NCBI GenBank assembly: GCA_027482725.1
Contig: JAIXVT010000266.1
Span: forward strand, 1-12,767
Reading direction: 5' to 3'
Length of the DNA: 12,767 bases
DNA from: Pseudomonadota bacterium
GTDB lineage: Bacteria > Bdellovibrionota > UBA1018 > CAIMNF01
In this document: piece by piece, positions 1 through 6,817 of the stretch
Layout: every line of letters starts with the position of its first letter
Position numbering within the stretch: position 1 is the first letter of the stretch
Position numbers and translations under genes: made by a program
Notes under the pieces: generated by a model
Databases searched by the model: none
What the model saw: only the letters and a program-made list of their open reading frames with translations
What the model was told of the DNA's origin: nothing

Positions 1-917
1 AGAGAGAGTTGTTTTCCTTTGAGTTTGAGTTGGTTGAGGATGTAGCGGTTCTGGGATTCGACAAAGATCCAGAGGTGTTGGATGAGGCGTGTGCGCTTTT
101 TAGTGGTGGCCCAGGTGCGGCGGTTTAAGCGGCTGATGTTTGCGCGGAGTTTGGCGAGGGTGTGGTTGATGGCCCAGAGGGGATCGCGGCTCCCGGTCTT
201 GAGTTCGCCAAAGCCTTGGGGTTTGGCTTTTCGGGCGTAAAACGTTTGAAGCCGAGCGCCGGGGAATGCCTGATAAACGGCCCACGGATAGCGGTGGCAT
301 TCATCTGCGCGAATGGACACGAAGTCGTAAACGGCGGATTTGATTCGTTCGAGCAATCCCTTTAGTGCGGGAGTGCGATCATCGGGAATTGGGCCGAATT
401 TAGCCAAAGAGCGCGCTTCGTAAACCTCGTGCGGGGGCATGGAGCACACGTCAAAGCCCAAAATGAGTCGTTCTTTGCTCACGACAACAGGAACGCTCAG
501 TGGCGTAAGTTTGGACTGTTCAAAGGTCTCAAGTTCATCCAATTGGATATCCGTAAACTTTTTTCCTTTTGTTGCGCGCATCAGCGTTTTTTCATTTCTC
601 CTCTGGCACTCACGGCTCAGCGCCTCAAGTCTCCGTGCAACGGTTTTATAGTCCACCCCGACTAAAACCGCGATCCGATTCATACAAACGTTTGCGATAA
701 GGAGTCGTCGGATCTCTTGGTTAATTTTTCTTTTCTTTTGGTGGTAGGTCCAACTAAACGTCGCGGAGGAGAAGTTTTGTCCGCAGATTTTACAGTGATA
801 CCGTGGCACACGCTTGGAGTCGTCCTTGCGGGGAAAGGTCCCTTTTTTGATAATGTGTCGGGATTTCAGACCGGATTTGAGGGCTTTGCGGCTATTGCAG
901 CAGGTTTTGACGTTCAT
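1..917 (-). CDS. IS1-like transposase, C-terminus cut by window edge
   Basis: The frame is open from ATG at 917 to the left edge (305 codons visible); a stop codon three codons upstream of the ATG fixes this as the earliest start. Residues 6-45 form a zinc-ribbon-like segment (C6/C7 and C42-x2-C45), followed by a basic helix-turn-helix region (about 60-100). A catalytic-like core follows, with D127 in the motif LDELETF and D205 in the motif RADECHRYP. The end has the signature INHTLAKLR...RLNRRTW..TKK (250-274), which resembles the C-terminal part of IS1-type transposases. Function (cutting and joining transposon ends) is inferred from this resemblance. Where IS1 has its catalytic Glu, the by-eye alignment places Asn251, so activity is uncertain. 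No good Shine-Dalgarno precedes the ATG, although a TATAGT lies 5 bases upstream. The gene diverges from the lipoprotein gene. All plus-strand ORFs here are shadows. Confidence 0.78.
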   Translation of the reverse strand, partial: MNVKTCCNSRKALKSGLKSRHIIKKGTFPRKDDSKRVPRYHCKICGQNFSSATFSWTYHQKKRKINQEIRRLLIANVCMNRIAVLVGVDYKTVARRLEALSRECQRRNEKTLMRATKGKKFTDIQLDELETFEQSKLTPLSVPVVVSKERLILGFDVCSMPPHEVYEARSLAKFGPIPDDRTPALKGLLERIKSAVYDFVSIRADECHRYPWAVYQAFPGARLQTFYARKAKPQGFGELKTGSRDPLWAINHTLAKLRANISRLNRRTWATTKKRTRLIQHLWIFVESQNRYILNQLKLKGKQLS

Positions 918-991
918 AGGCCACTATAAATGCGAGAAACGGGCCAGTTTTTGGGGCTTCGGGTGATTCCCCTCGCCCTCCTGGGTACACC

Positions 992-1044
992 GTCGGGGAG
1001 CGTTTAGGTGTTAAACAAAATCAGTTCACCACCCCAACCCCGAC
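992..1044. repeat. Imperfect inverted repeat upstream of the transposase and lipoprotein genes
   Basis: GTCGGGG (992-998) is mirrored by CCCCGAC (1038-1044), and inside it GGTG is mirrored by CACC next to the tcagtt loop region. The remainder of 918-1054 is GC-rich on one strand (AGGAGGGCGAGGGG on the minus strand) and contains no ORF that I can support. It could be the end of the insertion element, a leader hairpin of the transposase transcript, or a protein-binding site for the promoter just downstream. No U-tract follows, so it is not an intrinsic terminator. Confidence 0.35.
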
Positions 1045-1054
1045 CATTTAAGTC

Positions 1055-1083
1055 TTGATTTTTACATTAAGTTAGTGTATAAA
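1055..1083 (+). promoter_or_regulatory. Sigma-70 promoter of the lipoprotein gene
   Basis: TTGATT (1055-1060), a 17-base spacer and TATAAA (1078-1083) match the sigma-70 consensus at four of six and five of six positions. The expected transcription start is about 1089-1091, which coincides with the ATG at 1090 of the following gene. Confidence 0.65.
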
Positions 1084-1089
1084 CTTGAT

Positions 1090-2007
1090 ATGCGTTTTAT
1101 CAGCAGTAAAAGCCTAGTATTCATGATGGCGTTAGCCGGGTGTTCCCAGCAAAATCAACAGGCCCAACGGCCAACAGCTCCTGGGGCTTCCAGTTGGAAC
1201 ACGACCCTTCCTTCAGCACCAACCAACAGCTTCAACATGCCTCAAGCCCAAACTACCCCCCAGCAGATCATCCGAAAAAGTGCGCTAGAGTGCACTGCAA
1301 CTGCTTTCTCGGACACGACAGAGGACAAAAAAATTATTGCATGCGCGCTTTTCCCTAATCAGGGGATACCTACCGATTGTGAAATCGCATCTTTTAAAGA
1401 CAATCAGCGCATAGACACCGAAACACTAACCTATGTAGAAAAAGACCGAGTTAAAGCCATTTTTAAAGGGGCATCTAGTGGTCGGGAGGTCTACCTCAAA
1501 ATCAGCGAAATAAAAAAAGGATGGATCGGAGTAATCGAATCCACATCTAAAAAAGGAAAACGAGGATACTATTGCGGAGCAAAAGCTGACGACGCCCAAT
1601 GGCTAGGAACACGACCTACAGTAAAGGGCTGTGCACTCGATCTATCCGGAGTTTGGACCAGCTCGGGACAGAATTTTTCATTTGTGAAAAAACAACCCCA
1701 GGAAACAACCCCCTCTGTCGAACCACCGGCGCAAACTCCCCCCGCGCCCATTACCTCGTACCAAGCCCTACAAATAGTGGACACAAACTCGATGTCAGGG
1801 GAACAGACTGAAACCATAGAGTTCGAAGCCGCCTACAACAAGGAAACCAACGAACTGGTTTTCACAACATCAGAGAAAAAACACAAATACCTTGTACTCG
1901 GGTGTTTCTCTAATCGATCTGTTTTTGATGCTGTGCTTTGCAATAATGACGCGTGTTCAGACTACGCCGACCCAATTCGGTTTAATAAAGTCAAACGCGC
2001 AAACTAG
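1090..2007 (+). CDS. Putative outer-membrane lipoprotein of unknown function
   Basis: A 305-residue protein beginning MRFISSK, with a short hydrophobic stretch and the lipobox LAGC. The acylated residue is predicted to be Cys18, followed by Ser, which in enterobacteria favours outer-membrane sorting. A Gln/Pro/Thr-rich linker (about 19-60) leads to a domain with repeated cysteines (C70, C85 and C96 regions). A further segment, GCALDLSGVWTSSG, is followed by a second Pro/Thr-rich linker and a C-terminal domain that again has several cysteines, suggesting disulphide-bonded periplasmic or surface domains. I do not recognise the family. A GTG at 1075 also opens this frame but lies inside the promoter spacer, so the ATG at 1090 is preferred. 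There is no Shine-Dalgarno before it. The gene has its own promoter and ends at a strong terminator, so it is monocistronic. Confidence 0.75.
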   Translation: MRFISSKSLVFMMALAGCSQQNQQAQRPTAPGASSWNTTLPSAPTNSFNMPQAQTTPQQIIRKSALECTATAFSDTTEDKKIIACALFPNQGIPTDCEIASFKDNQRIDTETLTYVEKDRVKAIFKGASSGREVYLKISEIKKGWIGVIESTSKKGKRGYYCGAKADDAQWLGTRPTVKGCALDLSGVWTSSGQNFSFVKKQPQETTPSVEPPAQTPPAPITSYQALQIVDTNSMSGEQTETIEFEAAYNKETNELVFTTSEKKHKYLVLGCFSNRSVFDAVLCNNDACSDYADPIRFNKVKRAN

Positions 2008-2028
2008 TCGAATCTTCACATTTAAATC

Positions 2029-2063
2029 AAAAAAGCCACGGAGTGCTTCTCCGTGGCTTTTTT
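2029..2063. terminator. Bidirectional intrinsic terminator
   Basis: Perfect 15-bp inverted repeat: an A6-GCCACGGAG left arm (2029-2043), the loop TGCTT and a CTCCGTGGC-T6 right arm (2049-2063). The A6/T6 flanks make it functional in both directions. It ends the lipoprotein transcript on the plus strand and the rpoD transcript on the minus strand, whose stop is 23 bases away. Confidence 0.95.
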
Positions 2064-2085
2064 ATTTCTATTATTAAAGTGGAAC

Positions 2086-3942
2086 CTAATCAGTAAACGC
2101 CTTCAACATCTTGGCACGCGACGGATGGCGGAGTTTACGCAATGCCTTGGCCTCAAGCTGTCGAATTCGCTCACGAGTCACAAAGAAATCCTGTCCCACC
2201 TCTTCCAAGGTGTGATCCGACTTTTCTCCAATTCCAAAACGCATCCGCAATACTTTTTCTTCACGAGGCGTTAATGTCGACAACACTTTTCGGCACTGAT
2301 CAGAAAGATTCAAGCTAATCACCGCTTCGGCAGGATTAATGATGTTTTTATCTTCGATAAAATCGCCCAAGGATGAATCCTCTTCCTCCCCTATGGGGGT
2401 TTCCAATGAAATAGGCTCTTTGGCGATCTTCAGCACCTTACGCACTTTATCCACGGCCATTTCCATTTTCACCGCGATTTCTTCCGGCTGAGGCTCCCGT
2501 CCCAGTTGTTGCATCAACTGTCGTGAAGTACGCACCAATTTATTGATCGTCTCAATCATATGCACCGGGATACGAATCGTGCGCGCTTGATCCGCGATAG
2601 CACGCGTAATCGCCTGACGAATCCACCAGGTAGCATAAGTCGAAAATTTATAACCCCGGCGGTATTCAAATTTGTCTACAGCTTTCATTAATCCGATGTT
2701 TCCCTCTTGAATCAAATCCAAGAACTGGAGTCCACGATTGGTATATTTTTTCGCAATCGATACCACCAATCGAAGGTTAGCCTCGACCAACTCACTTTTA
2801 GCCTGATCCGCACGTCGCTCACCGATCATCAAACTTTCGTTAATTCGCTTCAACTCCTCTACGGTAACCCCTGCTTCGCTCTCAAGGCGATTTAACTTTC
2901 GGAGTGCTTCTTCCTCTTGCTGAGCCAGCTGGGAGAGCTTCTGATGAGAAAGATCATATTTGCGTAAAATATCCGGAAGTTTGGCGACATCCTTGGAATC
3001 CTCCGAAATCACGGCAAACTCATCGGCGGTTTTCACCCCGACATATTGTAAAATTTTTGCGCGTTCTTCTGTGATCTCGCGACCGCGGTTCCAGTAGTCT
3101 TTAATTTGAGCGGACAACCCGATGATGGTCTTACGGTTAAACGCAATATTTTCGAATGCTTTTTCCACCATTCGCTCGCGTTTTTTAATCTCATCACGAA
3201 TCGACTCTTTTTCTTTTGTCGGCGTCTTCTTTGCTTCCACACCGACCAACTTCAGATCAACTTTTTCTTGATAACTTAAAAGTGCTTTCACTTTGGCTAC
3301 AGCTTTAACCACTTTATCCAAATACGCGGCTTCGTCCTCTGGACTTACTTCGTCCTCTACCCCACGAATCACGTCTTTAACTTTTGTTTTATGCGTCTCT
3401 AGCCGATCCCCGAGTTCAACAATCGCCTGCGTTCCTAAACGCGATGCCAGCAGAGCGCGCAAAATCTCAAGCTCGCCCTCTTCGATACGCTTCGCGATTT
3501 CAACTTCCCCCTCACGGGTCAGCAAGGATACGGATCCCATTTTTTTCAGATACAATTTCACCGGGTCGGTGCCCTTTGCGGCTTCGGACGCCACAACAAG
3601 ATCACCACTTTCGTCCACTTGCATTTCCTCTTCGGTGCTTGCTCCTGCAGCAGCGGGCTCCGTAACAAACTCATCCAATAACGAATCGCCTTCTTCTTCG
3701 GCTTCTTCGTCATCGACGCGACGTTTTCCGTCAGAGACTTCAACTTCATTTTCAGCAAGGAGGCCCATAACCTCGTCGATTTCCTCGGGCGTGACCATCT
3801 CCGTGGGCATCAGCTCGTGAACTTCGATAAAACTCACAAAACCTCGCTGAGTTCCAATCTCCAATAATTTTTTAATTTCTTTGTTGCTCCGAACAACTGC
3901 AGCTAAGTCTTTACCGTTATCTTTTGTTGTATCTTTGCTCAT
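2086..3942 (-). CDS. rpoD: RNA polymerase primary sigma factor (sigma-70)
   Basis: 618 residues, the usual length for a group 1 sigma factor. It directs core RNA polymerase to housekeeping promoters. Region 1.1 lies at about 12-70, followed by an acidic stretch (70-112) and region 1.2 (DPVKLYLKKMGSVSLLTREGE, from 126). A large non-conserved region (about 160-380) follows. Region 2 (384-460) contains the polymerase-binding and -10 motifs DLIQEGNIGLMKAVDKF and YATWWIRQAI. Region 3 starts at HMIETINKL. Region 4 (553-613) has the -35-binding helix-turn-helix HTLEEVGQDFFVTRERIRQ. The ATG at 3942 is preceded by AAGGGTG eight bases upstream, and the dnaG stop is 17 bases away. It is the last gene of the rpsU-yqeY-dnaG-rpoD operon. 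The serine-rich 175-codon plus-strand frame at 3293-3820 is an antisense shadow. Confidence 0.98.
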   Translation of the reverse strand: MSKDTTKDNGKDLAAVVRSNKEIKKLLEIGTQRGFVSFIEVHELMPTEMVTPEEIDEVMGLLAENEVEVSDGKRRVDDEEAEEEGDSLLDEFVTEPAAAGASTEEEMQVDESGDLVVASEAAKGTDPVKLYLKKMGSVSLLTREGEVEIAKRIEEGELEILRALLASRLGTQAIVELGDRLETHKTKVKDVIRGVEDEVSPEDEAAYLDKVVKAVAKVKALLSYQEKVDLKLVGVEAKKTPTKEKESIRDEIKKRERMVEKAFENIAFNRKTIIGLSAQIKDYWNRGREITEERAKILQYVGVKTADEFAVISEDSKDVAKLPDILRKYDLSHQKLSQLAQQEEEALRKLNRLESEAGVTVEELKRINESLMIGERRADQAKSELVEANLRLVVSIAKKYTNRGLQFLDLIQEGNIGLMKAVDKFEYRRGYKFSTYATWWIRQAITRAIADQARTIRIPVHMIETINKLVRTSRQLMQQLGREPQPEEIAVKMEMAVDKVRKVLKIAKEPISLETPIGEEEDSSLGDFIEDKNIINPAEAVISLNLSDQCRKVLSTLTPREEKVLRMRFGIGEKSDHTLEEVGQDFFVTRERIRQLEAKALRKLRHPSRAKMLKAFTD

Positions 3943-3959
3943 GTATGATTCACCCTTTT

Positions 3960-5930
3960 TTAGCCTTGGAAATCTTTGAGTTTACGCTGAATTTCCAAGA
4001 ATTGTCTCATTAAATCCGCTTGTTTTTCAATGTCTTGCCGTTGTTCGGCTTCGGCGATTTCCATCTTTAGTCCTTGCGAAAATCGTGCCCAGATTCGCTG
4101 ACTCGCCCCAAGCAAAAGTTGTTCCAACTGCGGCAGTGCATCTGCCCCAACAGGATCAAACAACGAAGCAAGGATAACCTCACGTAATTCCACCGGAACT
4201 TGGTCATTTAAGAAATGCTCGGGCGCTTGGTCTAATAAACTTAAGCCCGCGGGATGATCCAATATCCGCTGTACCCACGGTCGGACCCAAGCCCCTTCAA
4301 AAAAATCGACCAGTGTCGTTTTAGCCGGGAGGCGCCGTTTTGCCTCCAAAAACACTGAACCAAAATCATGAAACTTCATCAGAAATGGCAAGAGCTGACG
4401 ATCCCGAACAGAAATGGCCACAACACGACCGTCCATACGCCCAACACCTGATCCCTGTGGTGCCGGCCCTGACCGACCCTTTGCACTCCCTTTTGCCCCC
4501 GAATTCGGTGACTGCAAATGTCCGCGATGCTGACCAGAATCTAGGTTCCCCCCCCCGTTCTGTTGCCCCGCTACTGGCCTTGAGTGAGCCGAATCTGCGG
4601 TAAAACTTCCGTTTAAATCTCGGGCCAATTCTCCGAGCGCCACCACAGGCACCTGATGCACGGTAACCAAAGCCTGCACCCGCACCGCACGCCCCACAGG
4701 GTCATTGAACCCCCGGAGCCAAGAAACAATCTGCTTGATAGCCTCGGCCCGCTCCTCGGGCTGCGTTGCCCGGCCAAGGCGTGTTTCGATTTCATGATCA
4801 ATCCAAGGAAAAACCGCTTGGGCGGATTGAGCGAATTCCCTTTTACCTTCATCACCGGTTGCCACAAAGTATTCGTCCGGATCCAACACTGAAGGGTACT
4901 TCATTCCATACAGCACTACACCATTCTGCAAGCCCAATTCCATTGCTTTGAGCGTTGCATTTTGTCCAGCTTTGTCTTGATCAAAAAGCACGATAATTTT
5001 TTGAGTCAGTTTCAGCAATTGCTGAAGGTGGTCTTTGGTCAGAGATGTCCCACAAGTTGCGACTGCATTTTCAAATCCGGCCTGAACAAGACCCAGAACA
5101 TCAAAATATCCTTCTACAACAAAAACAGCATCGAGCTCTGAAATTGATTTTTTAGCTTGAAACAATCCATATAAAAACCTGGATTTCTGAAACAAATCAC
5201 TCTCGGAAGAGTTCAAATACTTGGGCTGGGCATCGCTCAAGGTGCGCGCCCCAAAACCACATACGCGCCCCCGATGATCCGTAAGCGGGAACATCAATCG
5301 ATCACGAAACAAATCGTAATCTCCTTCATGCCGCTGAGAAGGCCGCAAAAGTCCCATTTTTCGAGCACTTTCCAAAGGAGCTTTAGAATCAACAAGGTGC
5401 TGGGCCAATCCTGTTTGGAGCGGTGGCGTCAGGCCCAATAAAAAACGCTGAGCCAAATCCGTGGAAATCCCGCGTTTTTTTAAGAAATCCCGTGCGGTTT
5501 GTCGAAACGGATGCGCACCTTGTTCCGAGGCAAGCTGACGCTGATAAAAGTGCGCCGCAAACAGATTAACCTTGGCGTGCGTAGAGAGTTCACTCCTCCG
5601 CCTGATTTCCGATTGTTCAGCGGGAGTTAGCGGCCCAGAGCTTTTAGGGAGTGGCAAGCGAATGCGTTGGGCTAAATCCTCACACGCCTCTTCAAAACTG
5701 AGCGAATTCAATTTCATGGAGAACGAAATCACATCGCCTGATTCTTTACATCCAAAACAATAATAAAATTGATCTTTAACAGAGAACGACGGCGAACGGT
5801 CCCCATGAAACGGGCATCGCCCCATAAACCGATTCGCCCCTGATTTTTTTAAGTCGACGTTTTCGCCAACAACTTCAACCAGGGAAACTTTAGATTTAAG
5901 CTCTGCAATCCATTCTTGAGGAAATTTCAA
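3960..5930 (-). CDS. dnaG: DNA primase
   Basis: 656 residues; synthesises the RNA primers for lagging-strand replication and works with the replicative helicase. The N-terminal CHC2 zinc-binding motif has C39, H42, C58 and C61. The polymerase core carries the basic motif FRDRLMFPLTDHRGRVCGFG (208-227). The Toprim acidic residues are E273 (VVEGYFDV), D317 and D319 (FDQDKAG), and D350 and D352 (DPDEY). A Gly/Ser/Gln-rich linker (about 441-502) leads to the C-terminal helicase-interaction domain. The start is TTG at 5930: the in-frame stop of yqeY is two codons upstream, GGGGGA lies six bases before it, and the sequence MKFPQEWI matches the usual DnaG N-terminus. The stop-to-start gap of three bases suggests translational coupling, and a weak TTG start would keep primase low, as is known for this operon in E. 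coli. Confidence 0.98.
   Translation of the reverse strand: MKFPQEWIAELKSKVSLVEVVGENVDLKKSGANRFMGRCPFHGDRSPSFSVKDQFYYCFGCKESGDVISFSMKLNSLSFEEACEDLAQRIRLPLPKSSGPLTPAEQSEIRRRSELSTHAKVNLFAAHFYQRQLASEQGAHPFRQTARDFLKKRGISTDLAQRFLLGLTPPLQTGLAQHLVDSKAPLESARKMGLLRPSQRHEGDYDLFRDRLMFPLTDHRGRVCGFGARTLSDAQPKYLNSSESDLFQKSRFLYGLFQAKKSISELDAVFVVEGYFDVLGLVQAGFENAVATCGTSLTKDHLQQLLKLTQKIIVLFDQDKAGQNATLKAMELGLQNGVVLYGMKYPSVLDPDEYFVATGDEGKREFAQSAQAVFPWIDHEIETRLGRATQPEERAEAIKQIVSWLRGFNDPVGRAVRVQALVTVHQVPVVALGELARDLNGSFTADSAHSRPVAGQQNGGGNLDSGQHRGHLQSPNSGAKGSAKGRSGPAPQGSGVGRMDGRVVAISVRDRQLLPFLMKFHDFGSVFLEAKRRLPAKTTLVDFFEGAWVRPWVQRILDHPAGLSLLDQAPEHFLNDQVPVELREVILASLFDPVGADALPQLEQLLLGASQRIWARFSQGLKMEIAEAEQRQDIEKQADLMRQFLEIQRKLKDFQG
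4548..4556 (-). repeat. Nine-G homopolymer tract inside dnaG
   Basis: Nine consecutive C on the plus strand read as GGG GGG GGG (Gly459-461) in the dnaG coding strand, inside the low-complexity linker between the polymerase and helicase-binding domains. Loss of one G puts a TAG stop directly after the tract (ACC TAG). Gain of one G continues for roughly 50 codons to a TGA. It is therefore a possible slippage site for replication or transcription, and also a common place for sequencing error. Confidence 0.85.
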
Positions 5931-5933
5931 AAA

Positions 5934-6380
5934 CTATCCCCCGAGGGCCGCCTTTACCCATTGACTGACCAGCTTTCCATCTGCACGCCCCTGCACTTTA
6001 GGCAACACGAGCTTCATGACTTTGCCTAAATCTTTTTCGGTCGTCGCCTGGGCTTCCAAAACCGCCGCTTGAATCATCGTTTTTACTTCCGCCTCGGTGA
6101 GTTGGGCAGGTAAAAACTGGCGCAAGTAATCTGCCTCTTGTTTCTCGACTTGTACCAAGTCATCGCGCCCCCCTTGGGTAAACTGCGTGATCGACTCCTC
6201 TCGTTGCTTAACTAAAGTGCCGATCAATTTCTGAATATCCCCATCCTCAAGGTCTTTGCGGTCATCAATTTCTTTTTTTCGAATCGCTGCATGAAGATTC
6301 CGGGAAAACTGAAGGGTCAGTTTATCACCCGACCGCATTGCGGCTTTCATGTTATCTTGATTGGTCGTTTTGATACTCAT
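5934..6380 (-). CDS. yqeY: GatB/YqeY domain-containing protein
   Basis: 148 residues from ATG at 6380, the typical size of the YqeY family, which resembles the tRNA-binding C-terminal domain of the GatB amidotransferase subunit. The exact role is unknown, although some link to tRNA or aminoacyl-tRNA handling is usually assumed. Family features include DNMKAAMRSGDK near the start, a helical region with RKKEID, the stretch EADYLRQFLPAQLTEAEV and the C-terminal motif DLGKVMKLVLPKVQGRADGKLVSQWVK (quoted in parts; residues about 114-140). The frame opens 15 codons earlier, but AGGAGGAG six bases before the ATG at 6380 decides the start. It sits between rpsU and dnaG, a common position for this family. 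Confidence 0.93.
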   Translation of the reverse strand: MSIKTTNQDNMKAAMRSGDKLTLQFSRNLHAAIRKKEIDDRKDLEDGDIQKLIGTLVKQREESITQFTQGGRDDLVQVEKQEADYLRQFLPAQLTEAEVKTMIQAAVLEAQATTEKDLGKVMKLVLPKVQGRADGKLVSQWVKAALGG

Positions 6381-6383
6381 CTT

Positions 6384-6391
6384 CTCCTCCT
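6384..6391 (-). promoter_or_regulatory. Strong ribosome binding site of yqeY
   Basis: AGGAGGAG on the minus strand, three bases before the ATG at 6380 (core AGGAGG about five bases away). It is the best Shine-Dalgarno in the operon. It fixes the yqeY start at the inner ATG and may drive translation of dnaG by coupling. Confidence 0.85.
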
Positions 6392-6430
6392 GGGTTACTT
6401 CCTCGTGCGTGTTCAAAATACTCAAACAAA

Positions 6431-6472
6431 TTGGGCGAATCGTTCCCGATCAGCCGGAAACGATTCGCCCAA
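6431..6472 (-). terminator. Hairpin between rpsU and yqeY, probable partial terminator
   Basis: A perfect 14-bp inverted repeat (TTGGGCGAATCGTT and its complement), extended beyond one mismatch, with a roughly 10-base loop. On the minus strand it is followed by TTTGTTTG, a weak U-tract. A shorter imperfect hairpin (6484-6500) lies just before it. In the E. coli rpsU-dnaG-rpoD operon a terminator after rpsU makes S21 mRNA more abundant than the downstream genes. The position and weak U-tract here suggest the same leaky function, though a processing site is also possible. Confidence 0.7.
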
Positions 6473-6509
6473 ATTACCCGAACTGGCCCAGCGGGTCAGC
6501 TTTTAAGGT

Positions 6510-6725
6510 TTAAACGGTTTTACGGGGACGACGTGGTCCGCCGGTAAACTTTTTCAACGCGCGTTTTTTTGCCGCGACGTCTTTCTTTTTACGCTTAACG
6601 CTTGGTTTTTCGTAAGACTCACGCTTACGTACTTCGGCTAAAATCCCGGCCTTTTCGACCTGTTTTTTAAACCGCTTGAGCGCAGCTTCAAACGAATCGC
6701 CTTCACGAATTACGATTCCTGGCAT
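6510..6725 (-). CDS. rpsU: 30S ribosomal protein S21
   Basis: 71 residues from ATG at 6725. S21 is a small basic 30S protein that contributes to translation initiation, near the mRNA Shine-Dalgarno duplex. The sequence MPGIVIREGDSFEAALKRFK and the following KRESYEKPSVKRKKK, with a basic C-terminal tail ending GGPRRPRKTV, are typical of the family. The frame can be opened by GTG at 6737, but that codon lies within the ribosome-binding region (AGAGGTGGTG), and the ATG gives the standard family N-terminus. First gene of the macromolecular-synthesis operon, with its own promoter about 30 bases upstream. Confidence 0.97.
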   Translation of the reverse strand: MPGIVIREGDSFEAALKRFKKQVEKAGILAEVRKRESYEKPSVKRKKKDVAAKKRALKKFTGGPRRPRKTV

Positions 6726-6755
6726 GCTAATCACCACCTCTCGTTGTAATCGACA

Positions 6756-6784
6756 AGAATACGGGGTGAATTCCTGAGTTGCAA
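6756..6784 (-). promoter_or_regulatory. Sigma-70 promoter of the rpsU operon
   Basis: On the minus strand, TTGCAA (6779-6784), a 17-base spacer and TATTCT (6756-6761). The start of transcription should be near 6749, giving a short leader of about 24 bases before the rpsU ATG. It reads toward rpsU-yqeY-dnaG-rpoD. Confidence 0.7.
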
Positions 6785-6808
6785 GACCCGTTTACGGTTC
6801 GGTATCGT
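6779..6808 (+). promoter_or_regulatory. Possible promoter of the lptC operon sharing the -35 box
   Basis: The hexamer TTGCAA (6779-6784) is its own reverse complement, so it can also act as a -35 for the plus strand. TATCGT (6803-6808) lies 18 bases downstream and matches the -10 consensus at four of six positions. The predicted transcript would start 2-4 bases before the GTG of the next gene. Weaker than the opposing promoter. Confidence 0.35.
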
Positions 6809-6817
6809 TAATCTAGA

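Noticed and set aside
794..808. TGGCAC motif resembling a sigma-54 promoter
   Set aside because: Spacing to TTGG is one base short and the site lies inside the transposase gene on the antisense strand.
162..929. Several plus-strand ORFs of 60-80 codons
   Set aside because: All are shadows of the minus-strand transposase frame, which is continuous and carries family motifs.
918..1054. GC-rich segment resembling the end of a group II intron or an IS end
   Set aside because: No reverse transcriptase, domain V-like hairpin or terminal repeat pair can be shown in the window; kept only as an inverted repeat.
3293..3820. Serine-rich 175-codon ORF on the plus strand
   Set aside because: It lies wholly antisense to rpoD; its Ser/Thr-rich composition results from reading acidic and basic codons of rpoD backwards. 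No start signal.
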